The notes below the pieces were generated by a model. That model made no database searches and was not told where the DNA came from. It was given only the letters and a program-made list of their open reading frames with translations. Below, piece by piece: positions 17,594 through 25,477 of a stretch of 64,000 bases of DNA (position 1 is the first letter of the stretch; every line of letters begins with the position of its first letter). Origin of the DNA: DTWD01 sp963662965 (GTDB lineage: Bacteria; Acidobacteriota; Vicinamibacteria; Vicinamibacterales; UBA8438); the NCBI GenBank assembly GCA_963662965.1, contig OY759970.1:1736001-1800000 (forward strand). Direction: 5' to 3'. Both the position numbers and the translations under genes were made by a program.

Positions 17594-17621
17594 AGCCGAC
17601 CCCCTGTTTCAGAGGTCGGCT
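17594..17621. repeat. Hairpin 5' of the small basic gene
   Basis: agccgacc (17594-17601) pairs with ggtcggct (17614-17621). Flanking bases (gaaaagaaagccgac … agaggtcggc) match the hairpin at 17170-17195, in the same orientation. It lies between the basic gene and the stop of the next minus-strand gene, so it could terminate that upstream gene. Confidence 0.6.
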
Positions 17622-17675
17622 GTAAAGTGCTCCGGGTGTGCCCCACGTTGAGGGCAGTGTTACGTGCGTGTCGAA

Positions 17676-18686
17676 CTACCTCGATCCCGCCCTCGCTCGC
17701 TTCTCGATCGCCCGGGCACCGCTGAGCGTGCTCGCCATGCTGTAGTTTCCCTCGTGACACGCGTACTCGTATATGGGGTCGAGACTCTTCCTCATGGGAA
17801 TCTGAGCGGTCCAAGGCTTCGTGAACGACTGCGGATCGTTGACGGTGAACTCGTAGTTGAGTGTGTCTGAGTCGGCGCGGGTGAACCGCTCGATGAGGTG
17901 CATCCCCTCGCCGGCACCCCGGAAGTACGCCTTGTCGCTGAAATTGGTCGTCTCGATAACCAGCGTCTCGCCCTCCCACCGGCCGCGCGAGTCCCCCATC
18001 CACTGACGCAGGCCCTGCGGGAGATGCGGCCGCCCGTTCGTGGGGACGATGCGCGCATCATGGATCTGCTCGGTGAATATCACCACGTAGCCGGGCGTCT
18101 GGAAGAGCTGAACGTTATTGTTGTAGCCACCCGGTGTCATGGGTGGGCCGGCGTTACCCCTCAGGATGCAGCGCTCCGACAGGGAGCGGTCTTCCGGACC
18201 CTCCGTGATGCGTCGGTTCAGTGCGGCACGGGTAGCCACCCGTTCCTGCGCCGCTGGTGTGAGGGCAGGGACACGCCCATCGGGCGGATCGATCACAAGC
18301 GACGTGCGCCTGGTCCCGACGACCGTGGTGCCCCGGTCCAGCCAGAGATTGTTGTAGAAGCCCGGAGCCCCGTTCTCCCCTCTGTCCACGCTCTCGGTGA
18401 CCTTTGTTCTCCGAGCGGGGCGATTCAACAGGTCTTCATTTCGGTCAATGGTTTCTTGTTCGAGGTTCGCCGCCTCTTCCTCCGTCAGGAACTCCTGGTC
18501 CGCGAGTTCTTCGGGCCGCTGGAGGGGCGTGATGGAACGGAAGTCCCAGATGCCCTGCAGGTCCGGTTGACCCCAGGCCGTCCGGGGCGGCGTTGATGTG
18601 TTCGTCGACTGCGCGGCCGCGAACACTGGCACCAGCGCCACGATGGCGATCAGCGTGAACGACGCACCGAGACATCGATGGCTCAT
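17676..18686 (-). CDS. Secreted conserved hypothetical protein
   Basis: 336 residues from ATG 18686, chosen because gaggagggtgag lies just upstream; a longer frame to 18761 has no site. A signal peptide ends at VFAAAQSTN. The mature part starts AWGQPDLQGIWDFRSITPLQ, a motif found in a large family of secreted proteins in Acidobacteriota and soil bacteria, and later has GRWEGETLVIETTNF and LNYEFTVNDP. The function of the family is not known. It looks intact. Confidence 0.75.
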   Translation of the reverse strand: MSHRCLGASFTLIAIVALVPVFAAAQSTNTSTPPRTAWGQPDLQGIWDFRSITPLQRPEELADQEFLTEEEAANLEQETIDRNEDLLNRPARRTKVTESVDRGENGAPGFYNNLWLDRGTTVVGTRRTSLVIDPPDGRVPALTPAAQERVATRAALNRRITEGPEDRSLSERCILRGNAGPPMTPGGYNNNVQLFQTPGYVVIFTEQIHDARIVPTNGRPHLPQGLRQWMGDSRGRWEGETLVIETTNFSDKAYFRGAGEGMHLIERFTRADSDTLNYEFTVNDPQSFTKPWTAQIPMRKSLDPIYEYACHEGNYSMASTLSGARAIEKRARAGSR

Positions 18687-18901
18687 CTCACCCTCCTCGC
18701 TCTTTCGGCCTCGTCGGTACGCCCATGATGGACCCGCTCGCCACTGCGTGCAAGAGCCCACGCTCCGGGATCACCTTCTCACGGCGGCCGAGCTTCGTGC
18801 CACAACAACTGCCGCGCGCCGGACCCGCTCCGATCAGGCCCAGCTACGATCACTGGCGCCGGCCGCGAGTTTCGATCACCCGGGAGCGAGTGTGCGATCA
18901 T

Positions 18902-19864
18902 ATGAGAATGAAGACCAGCAGGAAGCACAGCACGTCCGTTCTCATGATCTCGGGTCTCGTCACGCTTGTCAGCGCCTGCGCGGAAACCCCCACGGCAACC
19001 GTGGACGCCGCCCGAGCGCGAGTCGAGGCCGTGACCGCCGAAGGCCAGGTCTATGCTTCCCAGGAATACGCTGCGGCCCGCGAAGCGGTCGGAAGACTCG
19101 ATGCCGAGCTACAGGCCCAGAACGACCGGTTCGCGCTTACCCGGTCCTACGACCGGGTCACCCAGCTCGCCGCCGAGGTGGAGACGGCCGCCGACACCGT
19201 CGATGCGGCCATTGCGGCGGAAAAGGAGCGCCTCCAGACTGAGACTCGCGGGTTCGTCGCTGATGCCGAAGCCGCGCTCGACGACGCGCGACCGGCTATC
19301 GACGAACTCGATGACGAAGACGCCGCCGGACCGCGTGCAGACGTCGAGGATGTGGAGTCTTCACTCGCCGCCGTGGAATCGGACCTTCAGGCTGGAGAAT
19401 ATGCAGACGCCCATCAAGGTGCCCGGTCAGCACTATCCGCCGCACGCGACATCGGGAGCTCCTTGGCGGCGATGGCTGTTGCCGAGGAGACAGTCAACGA
19501 GGACATGGTGACCCGCGCGGTCCGCGGCGGCTTCGACTTACCCCGCCGGGCGTACGCGACCGGCCAGCCGCTCGAACCGGGTCCTTACCGCGTACGGCTC
19601 ACCGACGAATCGGCGCCCGTCGTCGACCAAGAGCCGCCCACGACCACGCGCTGGGTTGAGTTCCTTCACGAAGAGGATGGGGCCATCGCCGGCCGAGCGC
19701 TAGCCGCCGTAGTACCGGACTCCGAGATTGAAGAAATTGCGGCGAACTGGGTGCCGCGCAATCAGGTCCGAGTCGACGGACTGCTGGGGGGCGACTACGT
19801 CCGTGTCTGGCTCAACCGCAGTGGGTCAAGCTACCTGGTACACATGCCGACATCTGCGCCCTGA
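18902..19864 (+). CDS. Lipoprotein with helical N-terminal domain
   Basis: 320 residues from ATG 18902 (ATG 18908 also possible). The signal ends in a lipobox LVSAC, so the protein is lipid-anchored. Residues about 25-190 are almost entirely charged helices with heptad-like Ala/Leu spacing (AAEVETAADTVDAAIAAEKE), probably a periplasmic coiled coil; the last 110 residues are a separate mixed domain with a WVPRNQVRVDGLLGGDYVR stretch. No family is recognised with confidence. An acidic linker (DELDDEDAAG) separates helices. Confidence 0.7.
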   Translation: MRMKTSRKHSTSVLMISGLVTLVSACAETPTATVDAARARVEAVTAEGQVYASQEYAAAREAVGRLDAELQAQNDRFALTRSYDRVTQLAAEVETAADTVDAAIAAEKERLQTETRGFVADAEAALDDARPAIDELDDEDAAGPRADVEDVESSLAAVESDLQAGEYADAHQGARSALSAARDIGSSLAAMAVAEETVNEDMVTRAVRGGFDLPRRAYATGQPLEPGPYRVRLTDESAPVVDQEPPTTTRWVEFLHEEDGAIAGRALAAVVPDSEIEEIAANWVPRNQVRVDGLLGGDYVRVWLNRSGSSYLVHMPTSAP

Positions 19865-20155
19865 GGTGAGCGTGCCTTTACGGTTTTCTCGGCTCCTGCT
19901 CTCTGAGAGGCTGCCGTTGCGTTTGGGGCGGCCTTCGAGCCTATGTGCTGTGCCTGCAACAAGTTGTACCGCCTGAGCGCTGACACGTGAAGCGGGGACG
20001 CGAGAACGTGGCGTACCGGCTAAAGTGCCACAAGGGCTTCCAAGGGTCCGGGTTCCCCTCGGTCGGTTGCGCTGGTCCCTGCTCCCGGTTTCGTCGACTG
20101 GGAGCGGGCCAGACGACTGGGAGACTTGTACCGCATCGGAGCAAGGGAGGCCTTA
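19865..20155. other. Non-coding stretch before the DUF169 gene
   Basis: 291 bases with no convincing frame on either strand. It contains cgggttcccctcggtcggtt but does not fold into a tRNA; in particular it is not a tRNA-Sec. The ribosome-binding site of the next gene (gggagg at 20145-20150) lies at its end. It presumably holds the promoter for the DUF169 / radical SAM pair. Confidence 0.5.
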
Positions 20156-20863
20156 ATGAGCTATTCGGAAATCGCGGATTCGATCTCAACCAAGCTCGGG
20201 CTAGACAGTGCGCCCATTGCTGTGGCGTTCGTCAATGACCCGCCTCACGGGATCGATCGCGTGTCCGGGAGCGCAGCATCTGGATGCACCTTCTGGGGCC
20301 GGGCCGCAAAAGGAGAGGTTTTCTTCACAACCGGGGAGGATCACTACAACTGCCCGATTGGATGTTTCACGCACGGAATCGAGCTACCGGCGGATCGCGC
20401 CAGTGAACTCGAAGAAACCATTGGCACGATGGTGAACCTGAGCTACATCAAGGCAGACGAGGTTCCGGAAATCCCTCATCGCGGAGAGTCCGCTCGGGTG
20501 ATTGTCTACGCGCCGCTCGCTAAGAGCCCAGTGCAACCGGACGTGATCTTGATTCAAGTGGACGCGTACCAAGCCATGCTACTTACTGAAGCAGCTCGCA
20601 ACGCTGGAATCGGTCAGGCGAACAAGACACTCGGGCGCCCCGCGTGCTCGGTCATTCCCGCCACGATCGATGGGAGCGAGGCGGCGCTGAGTCTCGGCTG
20701 CATCGGCAACCGCACGTACACCGGGCTTCCCAGAGACCGGATGTACATTTCCTTGCCCGGTCGTTCTCTAGATACTCTCGTCAACTCACTGAGTGCGATC
20801 GTGGGGGCGAACCTGGCGCTTGAGGGGTATCACACCGAGCGCCGCGATACGCTTAGCGCATAG
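20156..20863 (+). CDS. DUF169 family protein
   Basis: 235 residues from ATG 20156, with gggaggcctta upstream. Residues 1-40 carry the family start with APIAVAFV; then come conserved cysteine motifs SGCTFWGRA and YNCPIGCFTHGI, a central QVDAYQAMLL segment, and the strongly conserved GRPACSVIPATIDGSEAALS followed by LGCIGNRTYTGLP. DUF169 proteins are of unknown function and often carry such Cys residues, so metal or cofactor binding is possible. It ends 35 bases before the radical SAM selenoprotein gene, so the two probably form one operon. Confidence 0.85.
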   Translation: MSYSEIADSISTKLGLDSAPIAVAFVNDPPHGIDRVSGSAASGCTFWGRAAKGEVFFTTGEDHYNCPIGCFTHGIELPADRASELEETIGTMVNLSYIKADEVPEIPHRGESARVIVYAPLAKSPVQPDVILIQVDAYQAMLLTEAARNAGIGQANKTLGRPACSVIPATIDGSEAALSLGCIGNRTYTGLPRDRMYISLPGRSLDTLVNSLSAIVGANLALEGYHTERRDTLSA

Positions 20864-20898
20864 CCCCGTAGTAGAGTCCAGATCTTGAGGACAAACCA

Positions 20899-22302
20899 GT
20901 GCACGTAGTCCTGGTGTCGACCTACGAGCTCGGGCGTCAGCCGTTCGGCCTTGCTTCACCAGCCGCATGTCTTCGGCAAAACGGTTTCGACGTCACCTGC
21001 CAAGACTTAGCGGTTGAGAATCTCGATCGCGGGGCGATCGCCACGGCAGGTCTCGTCTGCTGTTATGTGCCGATGCATACGGCGACTCGACTGGCCGCTA
21101 AAGTGTTGCAGCGTGTGCGTTCGATCAACGCCGCTGCGGCGCTGTGCTGCTATGGCCTCTACGCTCCGCTGAACAGCGAGTATCTTCGAGGCCTTGGAGC
21201 CAGCACCATTCTCGGCGGCGAGTTCGAAAACGGTCTTGTTGAACTTGCCACGCAGCTCGCCGCCCGCACCAACGGAGATCCACTGCCGGCGCGAACGCTG
21301 GTGTCCCTAGACCGACAAGAATTCGCAGTTCCCGATCGGTCGGATTTGCCCGGGCTCGAGCAGTACGCCAAGCTGCGCGTCGGGAGTGAGCAAAAACTGG
21401 TCGGCTACACGGAAGCCTCGCGAGGGTGTAAGCACCTCTGCCGGCACTGTCCCATCGTTCCGGTCTACGGGGGGGCGTTTCGGATCGTCCAACCGCAGGT
21501 GGCGCTGGCGGACATTCGACATCAAGTCGCGCGTGGTGCACAGCACATCACATTTGGCGACCCCGATTTCTTCAACGGCCCGACGCACTCCCTGCGAATA
21601 GTCGATTCGCTGCACCGGGAGTTTCCCGACCTCACGTACGACGTGACGATCAAGGTCGAGCATCTGTTGCAGCACCGGTGCCACCTGACGAAACTGCGAG
21701 ATACCGGGTGCCTCTTTGTGACGTGCGCAGTCGAGTCGGTCGACGACGACGTGCTTTGTCGCCTCGCCAAGAACCATACGAGGCAAGATTTCTTCGAGGT
21801 CGTCGACCTGGCGCGCCAAATGGGGATCGTGCTCAATCCGACCTTTGTGGCGTTTACACCCTGGACCTCCGCCGCCGGTTATATCGACCTCCTGCACGTT
21901 GTTGAGAATCTCGGCCTACAAGATTTCGTGGCGCCAGTGCAATACGCCATCAGGCTACTCATCACGCGCGGCTCGAGGCTGCTAGAGCTCGAGGACATTC
22001 GTTGCCGAGTCGGTGCGTTCGACGAAGAAAAACTCGTGTATCCGTGGTGCCACCCGAATCCGCGAATGGACAGCCTGCAGCGCAGGCTCTTGGGTGTAAT
22101 CGATCGGGCGCAATGTGAGAACGCGAGCAGGCGAGAGATCTTTGACCTCGTCCGAAACGCCACGAGCCACTGCCTCGGTGTCGAGGCTTCGTGCGACCGT
22201 CGGGACCAGGACTCTGCGTCGCCAGCTGTCACGATTCCGTATCTCACGGAACCCTGGTACTGCTGAGCGGAGCCAACGGAAGAGCAGGTTGCTCTTGTGT
22301 AG
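20899..22302 (+). CDS. CUAEP-tail radical SAM selenoprotein
   Basis: 467 residues if TGA 22264-22266 is read as selenocysteine (residue 456). The N-terminal 130 residues look like a B12-binding-type Rossmann domain (HVVLVSTYELGRQPFG at the start). The radical SAM cluster motif is RGCKHLCRHC with Cys 177, 181 and 184 (CX3CX2C). The C-terminus reads YLTEPWYC, then TGA, then AEPTEEQVALV and TAG at 22300. Cys-Sec-Ala-Glu-Pro is the tail of a family known as CUAEP/CCAEP-tail radical SAM (seleno)proteins; some homologues have Cys in place of Sec. The reaction is unknown. Without Sec insertion the protein ends one residue before the motif. Confidence 0.88.
22264..22298 (+). promoter_or_regulatory. 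Predicted bacterial SECIS hairpin
   Basis: Directly after the UGA codon the mRNA forms agagca (22281-22286), loop ggt (22287-22289), tgctct (22290-22295), a perfect six-pair stem. Bacterial SECIS elements bound by SelB lie just downstream of the UGA and carry conserved GGU-like bases in the apical loop about 17-25 bases after it; here the loop starts 21 bases after the UGA. The hairpin lies within the coding tail, as in known bacterial cases. Confidence 0.8.
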
Positions 22303-22343
22303 GGGAGGCGAGAGGATGGGGCATTGGAGCCAGCCCCGTCTAA

Positions 22344-22766
22344 TCAATTAATGCTCACCAGCTCGACCTCGAAGATCAGCGTTGCGTTGCCCGGGATGGC
22401 GCCTTGGCCGGCAGATCCGTACCCCAGCTCCGGTGGAATGATGATCCGTCGGAGTCCGCCGACCTGCATCCCCAGCAATCCCTGCTCCCAGCCGTCGATG
22501 ACAAAGCCACTCCCGAGGGTGAACGTGAACGGATTGGCGGTCGAGGCCGAGTCGAACACGGCGCCCTTGTTCTCGGGTGCGGTCGGGTCATAGAGCCAGC
22601 CGGTGTAGGCGACCGCGAGCGTCTGACCCGGGACCGCAGTGGGGCCGGTGCCGACCACCAGGTCGGTCGTGCTAAACGGGACATCGACCGACGGGGCAGT
22701 GGGGCTGTCGTCGCCGCAGGCGACGGCAACGAGCAGGACGGGCAGCAGTAACACGAATCGACGCAT
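22344..22766 (-). CDS. FKBP-type peptidyl-prolyl isomerase lipoprotein
   Basis: 140 residues. A lipoprotein signal ends at LVAVAC. The rest is one FKBP domain: VAYTGWLYD, FTLGSGFVIDGWEQGLLGMQ, VGGLRRIIIPPELGYG and the final ATLIFEVELVSI strand. It catalyses cis-trans isomerisation of proline bonds, and the lipid anchor places it in the periplasm or outer membrane. It converges with the selenoprotein gene, ending 41 bases away. Confidence 0.93.
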   Translation of the reverse strand: MRRFVLLLPVLLVAVACGDDSPTAPSVDVPFSTTDLVVGTGPTAVPGQTLAVAYTGWLYDPTAPENKGAVFDSASTANPFTFTLGSGFVIDGWEQGLLGMQVGGLRRIIIPPELGYGSAGQGAIPGNATLIFEVELVSIN

Positions 22767-22788
22767 GCTTCAGTCTCCTCTCATCATC

Positions 22789-23187
22789 TTATGACGTGCA
22801 GCAACCGAGCCCGACCGGTCGGTCGTCGACCGGCGTGCAGCAGCCGGTCAGCCGCTCGAGCCGCGCGCGATCGCGCCCGGTGGTCGGGACATGCGTCGCG
22901 CAATGGGTCACGGTATCGACGATGGTCGCGAGCACCTCATCGGAGGGCGCCGTGAGCCGGTAGTGCACCCACAGCCCGTCCTTGCGAGAGCGGACCAGAC
23001 CGGCGCGGCGCAGATACGCCAGATGCCGCGAGACCGTTGGCTGCGGTAGCCGCAGGCTCTCGTGAATGTGATAGACGCAGACTTCGCGTGCCGCGAGCAG
23101 CGCGAGAATCCGTAACCGCGTCTCGTCGGCGAGCGCCTTCAGGACCGCTTCGAGCGCGTCGAACTTGGCGACGGAGGCCGTGGTCAC
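22789..23187 (-). CDS. arsR: ArsR/SmtB family metalloregulator
   Basis: 132 residues. It has the winged helix of ArsR proteins: LADETRLRILALLAAREVCV, then LPQPTVSRHLAYLRRAGLVR as the recognition helix. Arsenic sensing by one Cys in the alpha3 motif (EVCVYHIHE) plus Cys pairs at the C-terminus (TGCC, GCCTS) is likely; the classical ELCVCDL has only one of its two Cys here. It is divergent from arsM, with operator-like dyads in the space between, so it probably represses both. Confidence 0.9.
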   Translation of the reverse strand: MTTASVAKFDALEAVLKALADETRLRILALLAAREVCVYHIHESLRLPQPTVSRHLAYLRRAGLVRSRKDGLWVHYRLTAPSDEVLATIVDTVTHCATHVPTTGRDRARLERLTGCCTPVDDRPVGLGCCTS

Positions 23188-23195
23188 CGTCTCAT

Positions 23196-23217
23196 TATAT
23201 TCGCTTTTACGAATATA
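23196..23217. promoter_or_regulatory. Operator-like dyad between arsR and arsM
   Basis: tatattcg (23196-23203) and cgaatata (23210-23217) form a perfect 8-bp inverted repeat with a 6-bp spacer, AT-rich in GC-rich surroundings, as for ArsR/SmtB sites. A second, weaker dyad (atattcgcatgagcatat, 23241-23258) overlaps the first possible arsM ATG. Confidence 0.75.
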
Positions 23218-23281
23218 GTAGAGCCCGCTATGGTCTCAATATATTCGCATGAGCATATCTAGTGAGAAAGGACACACCGAG

Positions 23282-24133
23282 ATGGCGACCACCGATGCTT
23301 CGAGGGTCAAGACCCTCGTGAAGGAGAAATACGGCGCCATCGCGGCCGAGGTGAGCGCAGGCGAGCAGGGCAGCTGCTGCGGACCGTCCTGCTGCGGCGG
23401 CAGCGGCACCGATGCCATCACGCGCGATCTCTATGAGGCGGCTCAAACCGCGGGGCTGCCCGACACGGCGACGGCGGCTTCGCTCGGCTGCGGCAATCCG
23501 ACCGCGCTGGCCGAGCTCGAACCTGGGGAAACGGTGCTGGACCTGGGGTCCGGCGGTGGCATCGATGGCCTGCTCTCAGCGGCGCGAGTCGGTCCGTCGG
23601 GAAAGGCGTACGGACTGGATATGACCGACGAGATGCTGGCCCTGGCGCGGGAGAACCAGCGGAAGACCGGCGCGACGAACGTCGAGTTCCTCAAAAGCGA
23701 GATCGAAGCAATCCCACTGCCTGACGATTCCGTCGACGTGATCATCTCCAATTGCGTCATCAACCTATCGGGTGACAAGGACCGGGTGCTGGCCGAAGCC
23801 TTCCGCGTGCTGCGGCCCAGTGGTCGACTGGCGGTCTCCGACGTCGTCCGCCGGCGCGACGTGCCGCCTGCGGTGCGGCGGAGCATGGAGCTGTGGGTCG
23901 GCTGTGTAGCCGGCGCGCTCCACGAAGCCGACTATCGGGGCAAATTGGCGTTGGTCGACTTTACTGAGATTGACGTCGAGCCGACCCGCATCTACGGCAA
24001 GAAGGAGGCGAGCGCGTTTTTTGCGGATGCCGGGATCGCCGAAGCGGCGACTGACGACGTCGACGTTGACGGTGTCTTCATGAGCGCCTTTGTGCGAGCG
24101 AGGAAACCGCCCACGGCTCGGAACTCGACATGA
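23282..24133 (+). CDS. arsM: Arsenite S-adenosylmethionine methyltransferase
   Basis: 283 residues from ATG 23282, preferred over ATG 23249 because the latter lies inside a dyad and lacks a ribosome site while gaaagga precedes 23282. It has a Cys-rich N-terminus (SCCGPSCCGG), the SAM motif VLDLGSGGGIDGLLSA and the conserved arsenite-binding cysteines in ASLGCGNPTA, IISNCVINLS and WVGCVAGAL. It methylates arsenite to volatile or less toxic species. It overlaps arsC by four bases (ATGA), giving an arsM-arsC operon. Confidence 0.95.
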   Translation: MATTDASRVKTLVKEKYGAIAAEVSAGEQGSCCGPSCCGGSGTDAITRDLYEAAQTAGLPDTATAASLGCGNPTALAELEPGETVLDLGSGGGIDGLLSAARVGPSGKAYGLDMTDEMLALARENQRKTGATNVEFLKSEIEAIPLPDDSVDVIISNCVINLSGDKDRVLAEAFRVLRPSGRLAVSDVVRRRDVPPAVRRSMELWVGCVAGALHEADYRGKLALVDFTEIDVEPTRIYGKKEASAFFADAGIAEAATDDVDVDGVFMSAFVRARKPPTARNST

Positions 24134-24579
24134 GAGGTCTGGGATCAGGGGTGGAGTCCACGCGGACATTGAGCACGGGGATTCTGTTTCTGTGTGTTGC
24201 GAACTCGGCCCGAAGCCAGATGGCCGAGGGGCTGGCGCGGACCCGCTTCGGATCACGCGCCCGGGTGGCCAGTGCCGGGTCGGCGCCGTCCCCGGTCAGT
24301 CCGTTCGCGATCGCGGCGCTCGACGAGCTGGGTATCGACATTAGCGGGCAGCAGTCCAAGAGCGTCGACACGATCGACCCGACGACCGTTGACGTCGTCG
24401 TGACCCTCTGCGCCGACGAGGTCTGTCCGGCCTTTCTCGGGAAGGCGTGTCGCTTGCATTGGCCGATGCCGGATCCGGCGGCGGCAACCGAATCGGCGGG
24501 AGAGCAGCTGGATCAGTTTCGGGCGGTGCGGGATGCGATTGAAAAACGCCTACCGGAGTTGGACACGCTTACCACTTGA
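24130..24579 (+). CDS. arsC: Arsenate reductase, low-molecular-weight phosphatase type
   Basis: 149 residues. The CX5R loop is FLCVANSARSQMAEG (Cys 22, Arg 28), and VVTLCADEVCPAF supplies the two resolving cysteines of the thioredoxin-coupled family. It reduces arsenate to arsenite, which ArsM in the same operon can then methylate. The first 16 residues are atypical, so a start further in is possible. Its 3' end overlaps the next convergent gene by 11 bases. Confidence 0.93.
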   Translation: MRGLGSGVESTRTLSTGILFLCVANSARSQMAEGLARTRFGSRARVASAGSAPSPVSPFAIAALDELGIDISGQQSKSVDTIDPTTVDVVVTLCADEVCPAFLGKACRLHWPMPDPAAATESAGEQLDQFRAVRDAIEKRLPELDTLTT

Positions 24580-25372
24580 GGACGCGCCGGCCCCTCCACT
24601 CAGGCCCCTCGATGACGTAGCGCCACTCTGGGTTCTGACGTTCGTCGCGCAGTGAGCGGCGGATCTCGTCGAACATCCGGACGTGAGCGCCCTCGCACTC
24701 GAAGTACGTAATGAAGTCGTACTCCTTCGGGCGCTGGCTGCCGTCCGGATTGTGGTACAGGCGCCGGAAGATCGTCGAGACCCCGGCCTCCGCCGCCACG
24801 GCGTGGCCGGCGGCCGGCGCTCCGCTCCGCTCGTCGGTATGCGGATAGAAATAGGTCTGCCGCTCGAGCGCACTCATGGCCCACCACTCGTTGGTCTTGC
24901 TCATCGGCAAGATGATGACGTTGGGCGTCTCCCGACCGGACGAGCGGCCGAGGGCGCGTCGGTAGGCGAAGTCGTCCATCTCGGCGCTGGTGTACCGCGG
25001 CGTCCGGACCGCACCGTCGAGCGTCCGTACCGACCCCAGATTCCCCAGACGCCGCCGGAACTCGGCGTCGACCTCGTCAAGTCGGGGACGGTACTTCGCC
25101 GACACTTGGGCGACATGCGTCGCCGAGAGCAACCCCTCGCGGCACGGCTGGGTCCGGTTGGCCAAGAGGAACTGGATGGTCTCGAACATGTGGAGGTCTC
25201 GCTGACCATCGGCGTCGAAGTCGTTGAAGAATCCGCGAGCGACGGCGGAGCCCACCTGCCGGATGCGGGTCCCGGCCGACGGTTGGTCATGCAACGTGAC
25301 GAAGAAGAACTTCGTATAGGTCTGGTTAACACCTAGCTTCGGCGGATGGCCGTTGCCGTTCGTTGTGTTCAT
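24569..25372 (-). CDS. Chlorite dismutase-like family protein
   Basis: 267 residues with no signal peptide. The C-terminal half shows the Cld/DyP-superfamily ferredoxin-like pattern: NEWWAMSALERQTYFYPHT, DFITYFECEGAHVRMFDEI and EWRYVIEGPEWRGRRVLKW. Family members bind haem or act in haem synthesis (HemQ-type). The N-terminal half (FFFVTLHDQPSAGTRIRQVG) is less familiar and a proximal haem ligand cannot be fixed by eye. It is a single gene, convergent with arsC. Confidence 0.6.
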   Translation of the reverse strand: MNTTNGNGHPPKLGVNQTYTKFFFVTLHDQPSAGTRIRQVGSAVARGFFNDFDADGQRDLHMFETIQFLLANRTQPCREGLLSATHVAQVSAKYRPRLDEVDAEFRRRLGNLGSVRTLDGAVRTPRYTSAEMDDFAYRRALGRSSGRETPNVIILPMSKTNEWWAMSALERQTYFYPHTDERSGAPAAGHAVAAEAGVSTIFRRLYHNPDGSQRPKEYDFITYFECEGAHVRMFDEIRRSLRDERQNPEWRYVIEGPEWRGRRVLKW

Positions 25373-25477
25373 GGGGACGCTGGTTCCGATCGGCTATCGG
25401 ACGCGGCGTGTAGAATCTACAAACCACCGCATCAACCCGGTGTCGAATCGTGCACTGACGTGCACAGTTGGTGATCG

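Noticed and set aside
19980..20110. Possible tRNA-Sec upstream of the selenoprotein operon
   Set aside because: cgggttcccc resembles a T arm, but no long acceptor stem or TCA anticodon arm can be formed.
24683..25336. Long plus-strand frame opposite the chlorite dismutase-like gene
   Set aside because: Its composition is that of a mirror frame in GC-rich DNA and it has no family resemblance; the minus-strand frame has clear motifs.
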